64,000 bases of DNA, from positions 11,907-75,906 of the forward strand of contig DAINRM010000003.1 of assembly GCA_036741875.1 (NCBI GenBank), in the 5' to 3' direction. Numbering within the stretch: position 1 is the stretch's first letter; each line of letters begins with the position of its first letter. The notes under the pieces are model-generated. The model had not been told where the DNA came from. It saw only the letters and a program-made list of their open reading frames with translations, and made no database searches. This document shows, piece after piece, positions 48,915-56,249 of this stretch. Source of the stretch: HRBIN35 sp036741875 (GTDB lineage: Bacteria; Patescibacteriota; Minisyncoccia; UBA6257; HR35). The position numbers and the translations under genes were made by a program.

Positions 48915-50063
48915 TTATTTAATTAAAATTTTATTATAAAAATTAAGAAGTTCTTCGGCTGATTTTTTCCAATCGAATTTTGTTTTTGCTTCATAAAAAA
49001 GATTTTTGGTATATTCTTTTCTTAAACTTTCATATTTTAAAATACCAACAATTTTATTAGCCATTTCTTTAACGTCCCAAAAATTAAATTTCATCATATG
49101 ATTCAGATAATAACCAACGCCTGTTTGGTAAGAAACAATTACGGGTAAATAAAAATTAATTCCTTCTAAGGGAACCAAACCAAACGGATCTGCTACGGAA
49201 GGAACTACTAAAAGATCTGCTAAACTATAAACTCCCCAAAGATCTTTATCTCTTAAAAAATTGGTAAAAAGAACATTTTCTTCGAGATGATAATTTTTTG
49301 CTATTCTTACTAAATCAAGGAACATTTCTCCTGAACCAACAATAACATATTTGACTTTAGGAATAAATTTTTTAACCAAAGGTAGGGTGTGAAGAAAATA
49401 ATCGGGTCCTTTTTGGAGTACAAGTCTACCAACAAAAAGAACAATTTTCCATTTATTTTCTTTCAAGTATCTGATGTAGAAAGGAAAGTTTTTTTCTTTA
49501 TCTTCCCAATCAAATCCGTTTGGCAAAACAAAAACTTTTTCTTTAGGAATTTCATAAATGTTAATTAAAACATTTTTAGTAAATTCTCCCACTGCTAAAA
49601 GGTAGTCAGTTTTTTTAAAATATTCCTTTTCTATTTTAAAGATAATAGGATTGGGATTATTGCCCGTTCTTTCTATTTCGGTAGAGTGTACATGAATTAT
49701 AGCGGGAACATTAAAATAATCTCTCAAGAAAATAGTTGCTGGAGCGGAAAACCAATCATGACCGTGGACTAAATCTGGTTTTTCATTGTAAACAGCTAAA
49801 ATTCTTTTTCCATAAGAAAAAACAAGCGAAAGGATCTCTTTGTTTAAAGGAAGTATAAATTTTTCATAATATCCTTTAGTTTTAAAATATTTTTCTGAAG
49901 CAAAGATAACCTTAAAAGGAAGATGGCTTAAAGGAAGTTTAAATGGAAGAGAAAAGGTAAGATCAATTTTTTTTGAAAGCTCTTTAGCTAAATAAAAACA
50001 GGCAACTCCTAAACCTCCGCTATTGAAAGGCGGAAGCTCCCAACCTATCATTAAAACTTTCAT
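48915..50063 (-). CDS. GT4 family glycosyltransferase of the glucan operon
   Basis: 382 aa GT-B protein. N-terminal MKVLMIGWELPPFNSGGLGVACFYLAKEL has the GGLG acceptor loop, then HGHDWFSAPATIFL, VPAIIHVHSTEIERTG, and in the C-terminal domain FVGRLVLQKGPDYFLHTLPLV and DPFGLVPLEGINFYLPVIV with the E-x7-E nucleotide-sugar site. It resembles glycogen synthase-like and maltose phosphorylase-like GT4 proteins of archaea and CPR. The donor could be ADP- or UDP-glucose. It is the first gene of the operon and follows 44 bp of A/T-rich leader after miaA. Confidence 0.82.
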   Translation of the reverse strand: MKVLMIGWELPPFNSGGLGVACFYLAKELSKKIDLTFSLPFKLPLSHLPFKVIFASEKYFKTKGYYEKFILPLNKEILSLVFSYGKRILAVYNEKPDLVHGHDWFSAPATIFLRDYFNVPAIIHVHSTEIERTGNNPNPIIFKIEKEYFKKTDYLLAVGEFTKNVLINIYEIPKEKVFVLPNGFDWEDKEKNFPFYIRYLKENKWKIVLFVGRLVLQKGPDYFLHTLPLVKKFIPKVKYVIVGSGEMFLDLVRIAKNYHLEENVLFTNFLRDKDLWGVYSLADLLVVPSVADPFGLVPLEGINFYLPVIVSYQTGVGYYLNHMMKFNFWDVKEMANKIVGILKYESLRKEYTKNLFYEAKTKFDWKKSAEELLNFYNKILIK

Positions 50064-50107
50064 TAATTACCATTTTATTAGAAAAAAGATTAATTTTTTT
50101 TTAAAGT

Positions 50108-50986
50108 TTATGTGGATAAAAAGCTTTTTGTTTTTTCTTCTGCTTCTTTCTCGCTTTCAACCCAAACGATTTCCTTTATTTTTTTAAGTTCTCTTATTTG
50201 TTTTTTAGCAAACCTTTTTGTTTCTAAAAGACAGCCTCTCTTAGCTTCTTCAAGATCTATTTCACCTAAAACGAATTTTCCAAACCAATCATATTCTAAA
50301 CCAAAAGAAATAATTCTTTTAAAAGAAAGACCAATTTTTCTTAATTTTTTTATTTCTTCAATAATAAAGGGTATTCTTTTTTTAAGTCTTTCTTCTATTC
50401 TCCTTTCTAATTCTTCCCACGGAATTAAGATACTTAAAATAAGAAAATTAAGTTTTGGATCTTTTTTAATGGGTTCAATTTTATCTATTTTTAATATTAT
50501 TTCAAGTCTTCTAATTAATCTTCTTTTGTTATTTAAATCAAGATTTTCTAGGGCTAAAGGGTTAATTTTTTTTATTTTTTCTATGAGTTCTTCATTGCTT
50601 AATTTTTCTAATTCTCTTCTCAATTTATAATCAGGTTTTACTGGAGGAAGAAGCCATCCTTCTTTTAAAGCTTTAAGATATAAAATAGTGCCTCCGCAAA
50701 AAATAGGTACTTTATCATTTTTTGTAATTTTATTTACCGCCTTATAAGCATCTTTAAGCCATCTAGCTAAAGAATAATTTTTTCTGGGAGAGGCTACAGA
50801 AAGAAGATGGTGTTTTATTCCCTTCATTTCTTCTTTGGTAATTTTACCGCTGCCCCAATCTAAAAATTTATAAACCTGGCGGGAGTCAGCATTTATAACT
50901 TCACCATTAAATTTTTTTGCTAAATAAACAGCTAAATCAGACTTTCCTGAAGAAGTAGGGCCGGTAATAAAGATAGCTTTTTTCAT
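50108..50986 (-). CDS. miaA: tRNA dimethylallyltransferase (isopentenyl-A37)
   Basis: 292 aa. The P-loop FITGPTSSGKSDLAVYLAKK and EVINADSRQVYKFLDWGSGKIT (usual ..is.DS.QvYrgldigTaK), GIKHHLLSVASPRKNYS (gvpHHLid...p.e.yS), VPIFCGGTILYLKALKEG and NNKRRLIRRLEIIL are the MiaA blocks. It adds a dimethylallyl group to A37 of tRNAs reading UNN codons. GSGKI replaces GTAK. It overlaps rodA by 4 bp; the 44 bp before the GT4 gene are A/T-rich without clear signals. Confidence 0.95.
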   Translation of the reverse strand: MKKAIFITGPTSSGKSDLAVYLAKKFNGEVINADSRQVYKFLDWGSGKITKEEMKGIKHHLLSVASPRKNYSLARWLKDAYKAVNKITKNDKVPIFCGGTILYLKALKEGWLLPPVKPDYKLRRELEKLSNEELIEKIKKINPLALENLDLNNKRRLIRRLEIILKIDKIEPIKKDPKLNFLILSILIPWEELERRIEERLKKRIPFIIEEIKKLRKIGLSFKRIISFGLEYDWFGKFVLGEIDLEEAKRGCLLETKRFAKKQIRELKKIKEIVWVESEKEAEEKTKSFLST

Positions 50987-52038
50987 TTTCTTTTCTCCTC
51001 AAAAGAATTTAAAATACCTAAAAGCCATAAGTCGAAAATTAAATGTGAGCCACCATAGGAAAGAAAAGGTAAAGGAAGTCCAATAATAGGAAACATACCA
51101 AAATTTATAATGGTTGTTAAAATGAATTTGGCTAAGAAATAAATAATAACTAAATAAGTAAAGTTCTTAATGTTTATATCGTTAGAAAAAAAATAAGTTT
51201 TATAAATTTCTCTTATTAAAAGAAAAATTAAGAAAAGGTAAATAAGAAAACCGAAATAACCTCTTTCCTCGATAATAAAAGTCAAGATAAAATCAGTACT
51301 CGCTGAAGGCAAATATCCATATTTACCAATTTCTGAACTTCCTACACCTAAACCAAAAAAGTTGGTTACTCCTAAAATAATTCTTATTTGTCTTAAATTA
51401 TATTCTGTTTTTAAGGGATCTTTTCCAGAAAAAATAAAAGAAATAATTCTTTCTTTTTGATATTCTTTAAAAACAAAAAAGTAAAGAAAGAGAAAAGTAA
51501 TTAAAAAAGAAATTAAAATAAAAGCCAATGTTTTTTTAGGAAGGAAAAATAAAATTGAAAAAAACCAAATAAGAAAGTAAAGAAAAACCATTCCCATATC
51601 AGGTTGAAGATAAATTAAAAAAAGATAAGGCAAAAGTAAGGAAAAGGAAAGGAAAAGATAAATGATGTTTTTTAATTTTGAAAGATAATAAGAAAGAAAA
51701 TTAGATAAAATAAGAAAGAAAGAAATTTTAGCAAATTCAGATGGTTGAAAATTAAAAGGTCCTAAATTAAACCAACTTTTGATATGACCTGGAGTAAAGA
51801 GAACTAAAATTAAAAGAAAAAAACTAATAGTTAAGATAAAATAAAAGTAAAATTTTTCAAAAATTATTTTGTAATCAATAATCTTAAAAGAAAAAAATAA
51901 AAGAGAGCCTATAAGCCAAAAAAATATTTGTTTAAGGAAAAGATCAAACTTACCTAAAGAAAAAAGAGCTGTTAAAGAAATTATCATAAAATTTAGTAAA
52001 ATAAGAGTAATGATAAGAAGTCTATTTTTTTCGATCAT
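50983..52038 (-). CDS. rodA: SEDS-family peptidoglycan polymerase RodA/FtsW
   Basis: 351 aa with ten predicted membrane helices. INNER landmarks: GPFNFQPSEFAKISFFLILSNFL (usual lG...fQPSElaKl), LIYLQPDMGMVFLYFLIWF (QPDlGta), the extracellular loop FGLGVGSSEIGKYGYLPSASTDFILTFIIEERGYFGF (with the P-E/H.DFIFa.igEe.G), and IIGLPLPFLSYGGSHLIFD. It polymerises lipid II into glycan strands with PBP2. PBP2 is elsewhere at 4299-6086. Its start codon overlaps the ATG of a plus-strand small ORF within one CATG (52036-52039). Confidence 0.94.
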   Translation of the reverse strand: MIEKNRLLIITLILLNFMIISLTALFSLGKFDLFLKQIFFWLIGSLLFFSFKIIDYKIIFEKFYFYFILTISFFLLILVLFTPGHIKSWFNLGPFNFQPSEFAKISFFLILSNFLSYYLSKLKNIIYLFLSFSLLLPYLFLIYLQPDMGMVFLYFLIWFFSILFFLPKKTLAFILISFLITFLFLYFFVFKEYQKERIISFIFSGKDPLKTEYNLRQIRIILGVTNFFGLGVGSSEIGKYGYLPSASTDFILTFIIEERGYFGFLIYLFLIFLLIREIYKTYFFSNDINIKNFTYLVIIYFLAKFILTTIINFGMFPIIGLPLPFLSYGGSHLIFDLWLLGILNSFEEKRK

Positions 52039-52186
52039 GGAAATTTTTAAAAATTTTTTTCAAAACAAAAAAGTTCAGCTTTTTATTTTTATAATTCTTA
52101 TCTCTTTTTTGAGTTTTGGGATGGGATTTATGGTAGGAAGCAAATTTTATGAACCTAATCCTATTATAATTGAAAAAAATGAATAA
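52037..52186 (+). CDS. small single-pass membrane protein, 49 aa
   Basis: Starts in the same CATG as rodA but on the opposite strand. The protein starts MEIFKNFFQNKKVQLFIFII, a membrane helix (about 13-33) with Gly-Met spacing (GMGFMVGSKF), and ends YEPNPIIIEKNE outside. I recognise no family. It ends with ATGAATAA, which is also the start of the next small ORF (8 bp overlap), suggesting coupled translation. Both short frames fill the space between rodA and the tRNA-Ser gene exactly. Confidence 0.55.
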   Translation: MEIFKNFFQNKKVQLFIFIILISFLSFGMGFMVGSKFYEPNPIIIEKNE

Positions 52187-52298
52187 GCCTTCGGAGTTTT
52201 TAGATTTTCTCGGTAAGTTAATTTTTGCTTTTTTTATTATTATTTTTGTCTTTTATTACAAATTTAAAAATAGAATCAGAAAGTTTTTAAAGCTTTAG
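52179..52298 (+). CDS. small single-pass membrane protein, 39 aa
   Basis: MNKPSEFLDFLGKLIFAFFI with a membrane helix (about 12-27) and a basic tail YYKFKNRIRKFLKL. It is translated from an ATG overlapping the preceding ORF by 8 bp and ends one base before tRNA-Ser (convergent). No family is recognised. Positive-inside rule places the C terminus in the cytoplasm. The tight coupling to the 49-aa ORF supports its being expressed; otherwise the evidence is weak. Confidence 0.45.
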   Translation: MNKPSEFLDFLGKLIFAFFIIIFVFYYKFKNRIRKFLKL

Positions 52299-52384
52299 CG
52301 GAGGGGGTGGGACTCGAACCCACAAGGCCACTAAGGGCCACCGGTTTTCAAGACCGGCGCATTAGCCAATTCTGCCACCCCTCC
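52299..52384 (-). tRNA. tRNA-Ser(TGA)
   Basis: 86 nt, class II with a long variable arm. Acceptor GGAGGGG/CCCCTCC, anticodon arm CCGGT-CTTGAAA-ACCGG with anticodon TGA, T arm GTGGG-TTCGAGT-CCCAC, discriminator G, as expected for Ser. The variable arm (TGGCCCTTAGTGGCC) forms a stem. Last of three tRNAs transcribed on the minus strand. Confidence 0.96.
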
Positions 52385-52386
52385 AT

Positions 52387-52459
52387 TGCCCCCAACCGGA
52401 TTCGAACCGGTATTTCCAGCCTGAGAAGCTGGTGTCCTGACCTGTTAGACGATGGGGGC
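52387..52459 (-). tRNA. tRNA-Glu(CTC)
   Basis: Acceptor GCCCCCA/TGGGGGC, anticodon arm CCAGC-TTCTCAG-GCTGG with anticodon CTC, T arm ACCGG-TTCGAAT-CCGGT, discriminator A. It reads GAG; a TTC isoacceptor must be elsewhere for GAA. Two bases from tRNA-Ser. Confidence 0.95.
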
Positions 52460-52463
52460 AATT

Positions 52464-52547
52464 TGGGCAGGGAGGGATTCGAACCCTCACGGCCTTTCGG
52501 CCACAAGGTCCTAAGCCTTGTGCGTCTTCCAGTTCCGCCACCTGCCC
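52464..52547 (-). tRNA. tRNA-Leu(TAG)
   Basis: 84 nt, class II. Acceptor GGGCAGG/CCTGCCC, anticodon arm CAAGG-CTTAGGA-CCTTG with anticodon TAG, long variable arm TGGCCGAAAGGCCG, T arm GAGGG-TTCGAAT-CCCTC, discriminator A. First of the Leu-Glu-Ser array. Confidence 0.96.
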
Positions 52548-52556
52548 TGTTATTTT

Positions 52557-52565
52557 ATTATATCA
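52557..52565 (-). promoter_or_regulatory. extended -10 promoter of the Leu-Glu-Ser tRNA array
   Basis: Minus-strand TGATATAAT lies 9 bases before the tRNA-Leu 5' end and overlaps the end of the 78-aa VirB2-like gene (stop at 52563). No clear -35 at 16-18 bp. Confidence 0.55.
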
Positions 52566-52799
52566 CTCAAAGAACCTTCTTATCAAACTAGGTATAGTTA
52601 AAGAAAGAAAAATTACAATTATTCCTATAATTAAAGGCACTATTCTTGAATGAAATTCTTCTGCTCCCTTTTTACCTCCCAAAATGTATCTTAAACCAAA
52701 ATAAAGAAGTAGAAAAACAAGTAAAAATAAAATAAAAGTAAAAAATAATTTAAAAAAATTAGTAAAAACTTTTAAAACTTCTGGATGAATAAGTTCCAT
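52563..52799 (-). CDS. VirB2/TrbC-like small membrane protein 1 (78 aa)
   Basis: Two membrane helices (about 13-37 and 51-72) separated by a short basic-acidic linker GGKKGAEEFHSRI. That plan, helix, charged SGG/KPE-type linker, helix, is the one seen in the other five proteins of this array and in VirB2/TrbC pilins, although no signal peptide is present here. It is the last protein gene of the array and its stop overlaps the tRNA promoter. The direct function is unknown; a membrane channel or pilus subunit is inferred from family resemblance. Confidence 0.55.
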   Translation of the reverse strand: MELIHPEVLKVFTNFFKLFFTFILFLLVFLLLYFGLRYILGGKKGAEEFHSRIVPLIIGIIVIFLSLTIPSLIRRFFE

Positions 52800-52800
52800 T

Positions 52801-53454
52801 TTATCTTAAACTGAAGAAAAAATTTTCAACAAGTTTCACTACTGTAAAAGAAGAAAAGGAAATTAAAATCCCTATAGCAATATAAATAAAGTTTTTATGG
52901 ATTTCAGAAGATTTCTCTGGTTTAGCTATATAATTAAAACCTGTCCAAATAAGCATAATAACTGTTGCCAAAAAGGCAGCTTTATAAAAAAGGCTTAGGA
53001 ATAAATAAATAAGATAAAAAAAACATAATGACCAGGCATTTTGAGAAAGAGTAGAAGTCTCAAAAACTGAAGGAATCTCGATACCACCACATTTTATACT
53101 TTCAGGAGGATTGTATTCTGGCAACCCTTCGGCAAAAACAAAATTAAAAATATTGAAAGAAATTAAACGAGAAATAAGTAGAACTAGAGCATAAGAAAGA
53201 AGAGCTAAGACAAGTCCTACTGCTCCCCATAAAATTCTTTTATGAATTTCGCTTGATTTTTCAGGTTTAGACATATAAAGAAAACCAGCCCAAAAAATCA
53301 TTAAAGTAGAAAAGGCAATAGCTAAGGTACTTGTGATAATTAAAACTTGATTAAAAATATAAAAGAAGCAATCCAGAAAATTTCTATTTTCACATAAAAT
53401 AGGAGGCAATTCTGGAAAGGTGTTTGTTGATATTTGAGCTAAAATTTCAAACAT
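52801..53454 (-). CDS. VirB2/TrbC-like protein 2, internally duplicated (217 aa)
   Basis: Two copies of the same two-helix unit: residues about 35-95 (FWAGFLYMSKPEKSSEIHKR and a second helix GAVGLVLALLSYALVLL) and about 150-215 (IWTGFNYIAKPEKSSEIHKN and IAIGILISFSSFTVVKL). The linker KPEKSSEIHK is identical in both, direct evidence of a recent tandem duplication within the gene. The duplicated units resemble VirB2/TrbC pilins, whose linkers also carry charged residues. No cleavable signal is evident. One base before the next gene of the array, so it is in the same operon. Confidence 0.65.
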   Translation of the reverse strand: MFEILAQISTNTFPELPPILCENRNFLDCFFYIFNQVLIITSTLAIAFSTLMIFWAGFLYMSKPEKSSEIHKRILWGAVGLVLALLSYALVLLISRLISFNIFNFVFAEGLPEYNPPESIKCGGIEIPSVFETSTLSQNAWSLCFFYLIYLFLSLFYKAAFLATVIMLIWTGFNYIAKPEKSSEIHKNFIYIAIGILISFSSFTVVKLVENFFFSLR

Positions 53455-53472
53455 TCATCAATTTTATTAAGT

Positions 53473-53841
53473 TTATTGAGTTTGAAATCCTAAAAGTCTT
53501 CCTATTAGCCAAGCTATTGCAAAAGAAAGAAGTGCTACTATAATACCGACAATAGCAAAAAGAATTTTACTTCTAGCCTTACCAACTTCTTCTGCTTTTT
53601 CTCCAGAAGTCATAAATGCCCAAGCGGCTCTAAAGATTTCGAAAGCACCCCACGCTAAGGCTATAAAACCCAGTAAATAAAAAACGCTTCTAACAACACA
53701 AATTATTCTTTGAATTATATCTCCATATTGAGTGATACAGTTAGAAATAATAGGAATTTCCTCTATAGGACCTTGAGCATAAGTTGGAACAATATGAAAA
53801 ATAGTTAAAAATAAGGTTAGAATTATAATTAATTTTCTCAT
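53473..53841 (-). CDS. VirB2/TrbC-like protein 3 (122 aa)
   Basis: Signal peptide (about 1-22, ending TYAQGP) and the classic pilin-like unit: helix YLLGFIALAWGAFEIFRAAWAFM, linker TSGEKAEEVGKARSK, helix ILFAIVGIIVALLSFAIAWLIGRLLGF. This is the best family match in the array; SGEKxExVxKARxxIxxAIxGIxIAxxxFxI is close to the annotated CPR pilin/TrbC consensus as I know it. Two Cys lie before helix 1. The 72 bp upstream are A/T-rich with repeated TTTTAAAATT-like stretches, probably holding its promoter. Confidence 0.72.
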   Translation of the reverse strand: MRKLIIILTLFLTIFHIVPTYAQGPIEEIPIISNCITQYGDIIQRIICVVRSVFYLLGFIALAWGAFEIFRAAWAFMTSGEKAEEVGKARSKILFAIVGIIVALLSFAIAWLIGRLLGFQTQ

Positions 53842-53913
53842 TTTTTAATCTACAAAAATTTCGACCCTTTTTAAATTTTAAAATAAATTTTAAAATAAAA
53901 AAACAAAAATTTG

Positions 53914-54309
53914 TTAAAAACTCGGACCTCCAAAAATAAATCTAATTAATGTAAAAACTCCGGAAATAATAAGCAAAACAATATAACCAACAACAGCATT
54001 TTTAATATATCTCCAACCGATATCCCTTGCTTCTGGTTTAAAAGTAATTAGCAAAAACCAAAACCCTCCAATAATAATTAAGGCAGTCAGTGAAAAAGGA
54101 GCTAAATATAGAATAAAATTCCAAACTCTTTGTATAAATTCCATTAAAGAAACAAATTCACAAGGTTCTTTACCAAATATACCTGGAGGACAAGGATTTA
54201 TTGTTACTTCTGTCCAGGTAACAACAACTTCTCCTGGTTTTTTCATTTCTATCTGAGCCAAACTTAAACTGAAGATTAAAAATAAAGTTAAAAATAAAAA
54301 TTTTCTCAT
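53914..54309 (-). CDS. VirB2/TrbC-like protein 4 (131 aa)
   Basis: Signal peptide (about 1-18, LSLAQIE) and a processed form with helix APFSLTALIIIGGFWFLLIT, linker FKPEARDIGWRY, helix AVVGYIVLLIISGVFTLIRFIFGG. Two Cys near NPCPPGIFGKEPCEF may form a disulfide outside. Same plan as its neighbours, but the linker is less charged. It overlaps protein 5 by 4 bp, consistent with translational coupling. Confidence 0.62.
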   Translation of the reverse strand: MRKFLFLTLFLIFSLSLAQIEMKKPGEVVVTWTEVTINPCPPGIFGKEPCEFVSLMEFIQRVWNFILYLAPFSLTALIIIGGFWFLLITFKPEARDIGWRYIKNAVVGYIVLLIISGVFTLIRFIFGGPSF

Positions 54310-54698
54310 GGTCCGAAAATTATTCTTTCTATTTGATCTTTAATAAGATCTCCTAAGAGAACAATAACAATACCTACCGGAGTCCAAGTAAGTATTTTCC
54401 AGGCTGTTGCTATATTTTTTAGACCAAAAAATGGTGTTGTTATAAGATAAATAGCTGCTCCAAAAAAAGCGATTACCATTAAAATTAAGGCAAAACTTTT
54501 AAGAAGTTCTAAAATATCAAAAATACATTTAAAAATTTGTTCTGTCGCTGATTTAGCTCCACTTCCACATCTTAAGCTAGAATAAATAGGTTCTCTAAAA
54601 AAATTCAGAATCGAATAAAATGGATCTTGGTTTTCTTCACTTGAAAAAACGAAGTTTATCACAAAGATTATCAAAAATAAAAAAATTATTTTTTTCAT
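54306..54698 (-). CDS. VirB2/TrbC-like protein 5 (130 aa)
   Basis: Signal peptide (about 1-19, NFVFSSEE), then two helices (LLKSFALILMVIAFFGAAIYLIT and LTWTPVGIVIVLLGDLIKD) with a linker PFFGLKNIATAWK that is more neutral than in proteins 2 and 3. A Cys pair (SLRCGS and FKCIFDI) precedes helix 1. It follows protein 6 by 6 bp and overlaps protein 4 by 4 bp. The C-terminal end IERIIFGP matches the shared ...FGP/FGGP ending of the array proteins. Confidence 0.6.
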   Translation of the reverse strand: MKKIIFLFLIIFVINFVFSSEENQDPFYSILNFFREPIYSSLRCGSGAKSATEQIFKCIFDILELLKSFALILMVIAFFGAAIYLITTPFFGLKNIATAWKILTWTPVGIVIVLLGDLIKDQIERIIFGP

Positions 54699-54704
54699 TA
54701 TGCT

Positions 54705-55064
54705 TTAATATTTTAATTTAGGACCAAAAAATTCCAAAACAAAATCAAAAATAACACCAATACTCAAAAGTAAAATATAACCTACAATAGCTGTTTTAAT
54801 CATATCCTTACCTCTTTTTTCTAAATCAGGTCTCGGACCTCCGAACATCCATAAAAAGGAGCCTATAACGGAAACCAAAACAGAAAACCAAAAACCAATA
54901 AAAACAGCAAAAGAAAGAAGTCTTCTAATATTTATAAAAATTTCTTCAACAGTGCAAGGGTCATTTTGACAATAAATAATTCCTCTAGAAAAATCTTCAT
55001 TTTGGAGAAAGGCTAAATTAGGTAAAGTAAGAAAAAAAAGAATAAATAAAATAATTTTTCTCAT
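54705..55064 (-). CDS. VirB2/TrbC-like protein 6 (119 aa)
   Basis: Signal peptide (about 1-20, LAFLQNED), then helix SFAVFIGFWFSVLVSVIGSFLWM, linker FGGPRPDLEKRGKDMIK, helix TAIVGYILLLSIGVIFDFVLEFFGPKLKY. Two Cys (YCQNDPC) again precede the first helix. The GGPRPDLEKRGKD linker is charged as in TrbC. It abuts the solute-binding-like gene: its ATG is at 55064 and that gene's stop ends at 55065, so the seven genes form one operon. Confidence 0.62.
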   Translation of the reverse strand: MRKIILFILFFLTLPNLAFLQNEDFSRGIIYCQNDPCTVEEIFINIRRLLSFAVFIGFWFSVLVSVIGSFLWMFGGPRPDLEKRGKDMIKTAIVGYILLLSIGVIFDFVLEFFGPKLKY

Positions 55065-56249
55065 TTAAAATTTTAAATTCAATAAAAACAAGGCTCTTCG
55101 TCCTTCTTCTTTATTATTTTCCCAAATATTCAAAATATTTTCAAAATCATCATAATTTTCATGAGAAATAAACCCTAAGTATGAAGAACCAAAAATGGCT
55201 CCTTTAATAAAAGCTTCTTTTTTCTCAGACAAATTTTGAAAAGAAAAGTTGGGTACGAGATCAAATTTTTCTATAAATTCTTCATAATTTTTTCCACTAA
55301 AAAGCCAATTAAAAAAATAAAGAGAGATTTCTTTTTTTTGTGAAGCTTTGGGCAAAACAAAATAAAAAACTTTTACAAAATTTTTAGATGAGGGTGGAAA
55401 TGTTTCTATAGGGTTTTGATAAATCTCATATTCTATTCTAGGATTTAATTTAAGAATTTTTTTAAGATCTTCATAAAAAACAAAAGCTGAAGCTGATTTT
55501 ATTGAAGAAAAAAGACTTATTTCGTCTTTACCTAGATTTCTTGCTAAAGCAAAATAGGGAGAGTTTTCATCGCTATAACTAAAATAGGTATCAATAGCTT
55601 CTTGGAGAGAAGATTTTTTTAGAGACTTTAAAACTAAAATAATTTCTTTTTTATTTTTGATTTCTTTTGTTCCTAAGGAGACGAGATAAAAATCTCTATA
55701 ACCTCTATTTTTAAAATCCTCTAGAAGCTCGTTTAATTCTTCTAACGTTTTAGGAGGATCATAATTTAAAAACTGAAAAACTTTTTTGTTATAAACAAAA
55801 AGAAGTGAATCAATATTCACGGGAAGACCAAATAAATCGATTTCTTCTTGAAAAAATTTTTTAGGCAAATTTAATTTTTTGTTCCATCCTTCCTCTAAAT
55901 ATTTTCTATTTCTAAAAACAAAATAGTTAGGTGCGTAAATAATATCAGGTGGGTTATTTTCGGCTAAAGAATAAATAAATTTTTTTTCTAAATCATCGAA
56001 TTTTATTTCTTCATAATCTATCCTTAAACAATATTTAGCGGCAAAAGGAGAAATAAAATTTAAAAAATCATTCCTATCAAAAGAAGCCCAAATTATTAAA
56101 TTAGTGTTAAAACAAGTTTTTGGTTTTCCTTCTTTAGATGGTTTCAAAAAAATATAGCCTATAAAAAGGATAACAATAGTAAGTAAAATAAGTTGTATTC
56201 TAACATCTGTCAAAATTTTATTTTTTATTTCTTCTAAACTAAATCTCAT
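55065..56249 (-). CDS. membrane-anchored extracellular solute-binding-like protein
   Basis: 394 aa. An N-terminal membrane helix (about 18-37, QLILLTIVILFIGYIFL) anchors the protein rather than being cut. The external domain has the SBP family 1 plan: CFNTNLIIWASFDRNDFLNFISPFAAKY, IIYAPNYFV, LFGLPVNIDSLLFVYNKKVF (the G.P....s..l.YNK.lf block), PPKTLEELNELLEDFK, and LPKASQKKEISLYFFNWLFSG (.....k...a..f..fl.s). No ABC transporter genes are nearby, and the gene heads the VirB2-like array. A role in substrate capture for that array is inferred. It overlaps the methyltransferase gene by 4 bp (ATGA). Confidence 0.75.
   Translation of the reverse strand: MRFSLEEIKNKILTDVRIQLILLTIVILFIGYIFLKPSKEGKPKTCFNTNLIIWASFDRNDFLNFISPFAAKYCLRIDYEEIKFDDLEKKFIYSLAENNPPDIIYAPNYFVFRNRKYLEEGWNKKLNLPKKFFQEEIDLFGLPVNIDSLLFVYNKKVFQFLNYDPPKTLEELNELLEDFKNRGYRDFYLVSLGTKEIKNKKEIILVLKSLKKSSLQEAIDTYFSYSDENSPYFALARNLGKDEISLFSSIKSASAFVFYEDLKKILKLNPRIEYEIYQNPIETFPPSSKNFVKVFYFVLPKASQKKEISLYFFNWLFSGKNYEEFIEKFDLVPNFSFQNLSEKKEAFIKGAIFGSSYLGFISHENYDDFENILNIWENNKEEGRRALFLLNLKF

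Noticed and set aside
52307..52591. 94-aa plus-strand frame across three tRNA genes
   Set aside because: It is the antisense of tRNA-Ser, -Glu and -Leu, a common spurious translation.
55065..56249. Complete ABC transporter
   Set aside because: Only a solute-binding-like protein is present; no permease or ATPase gene adjoins it.
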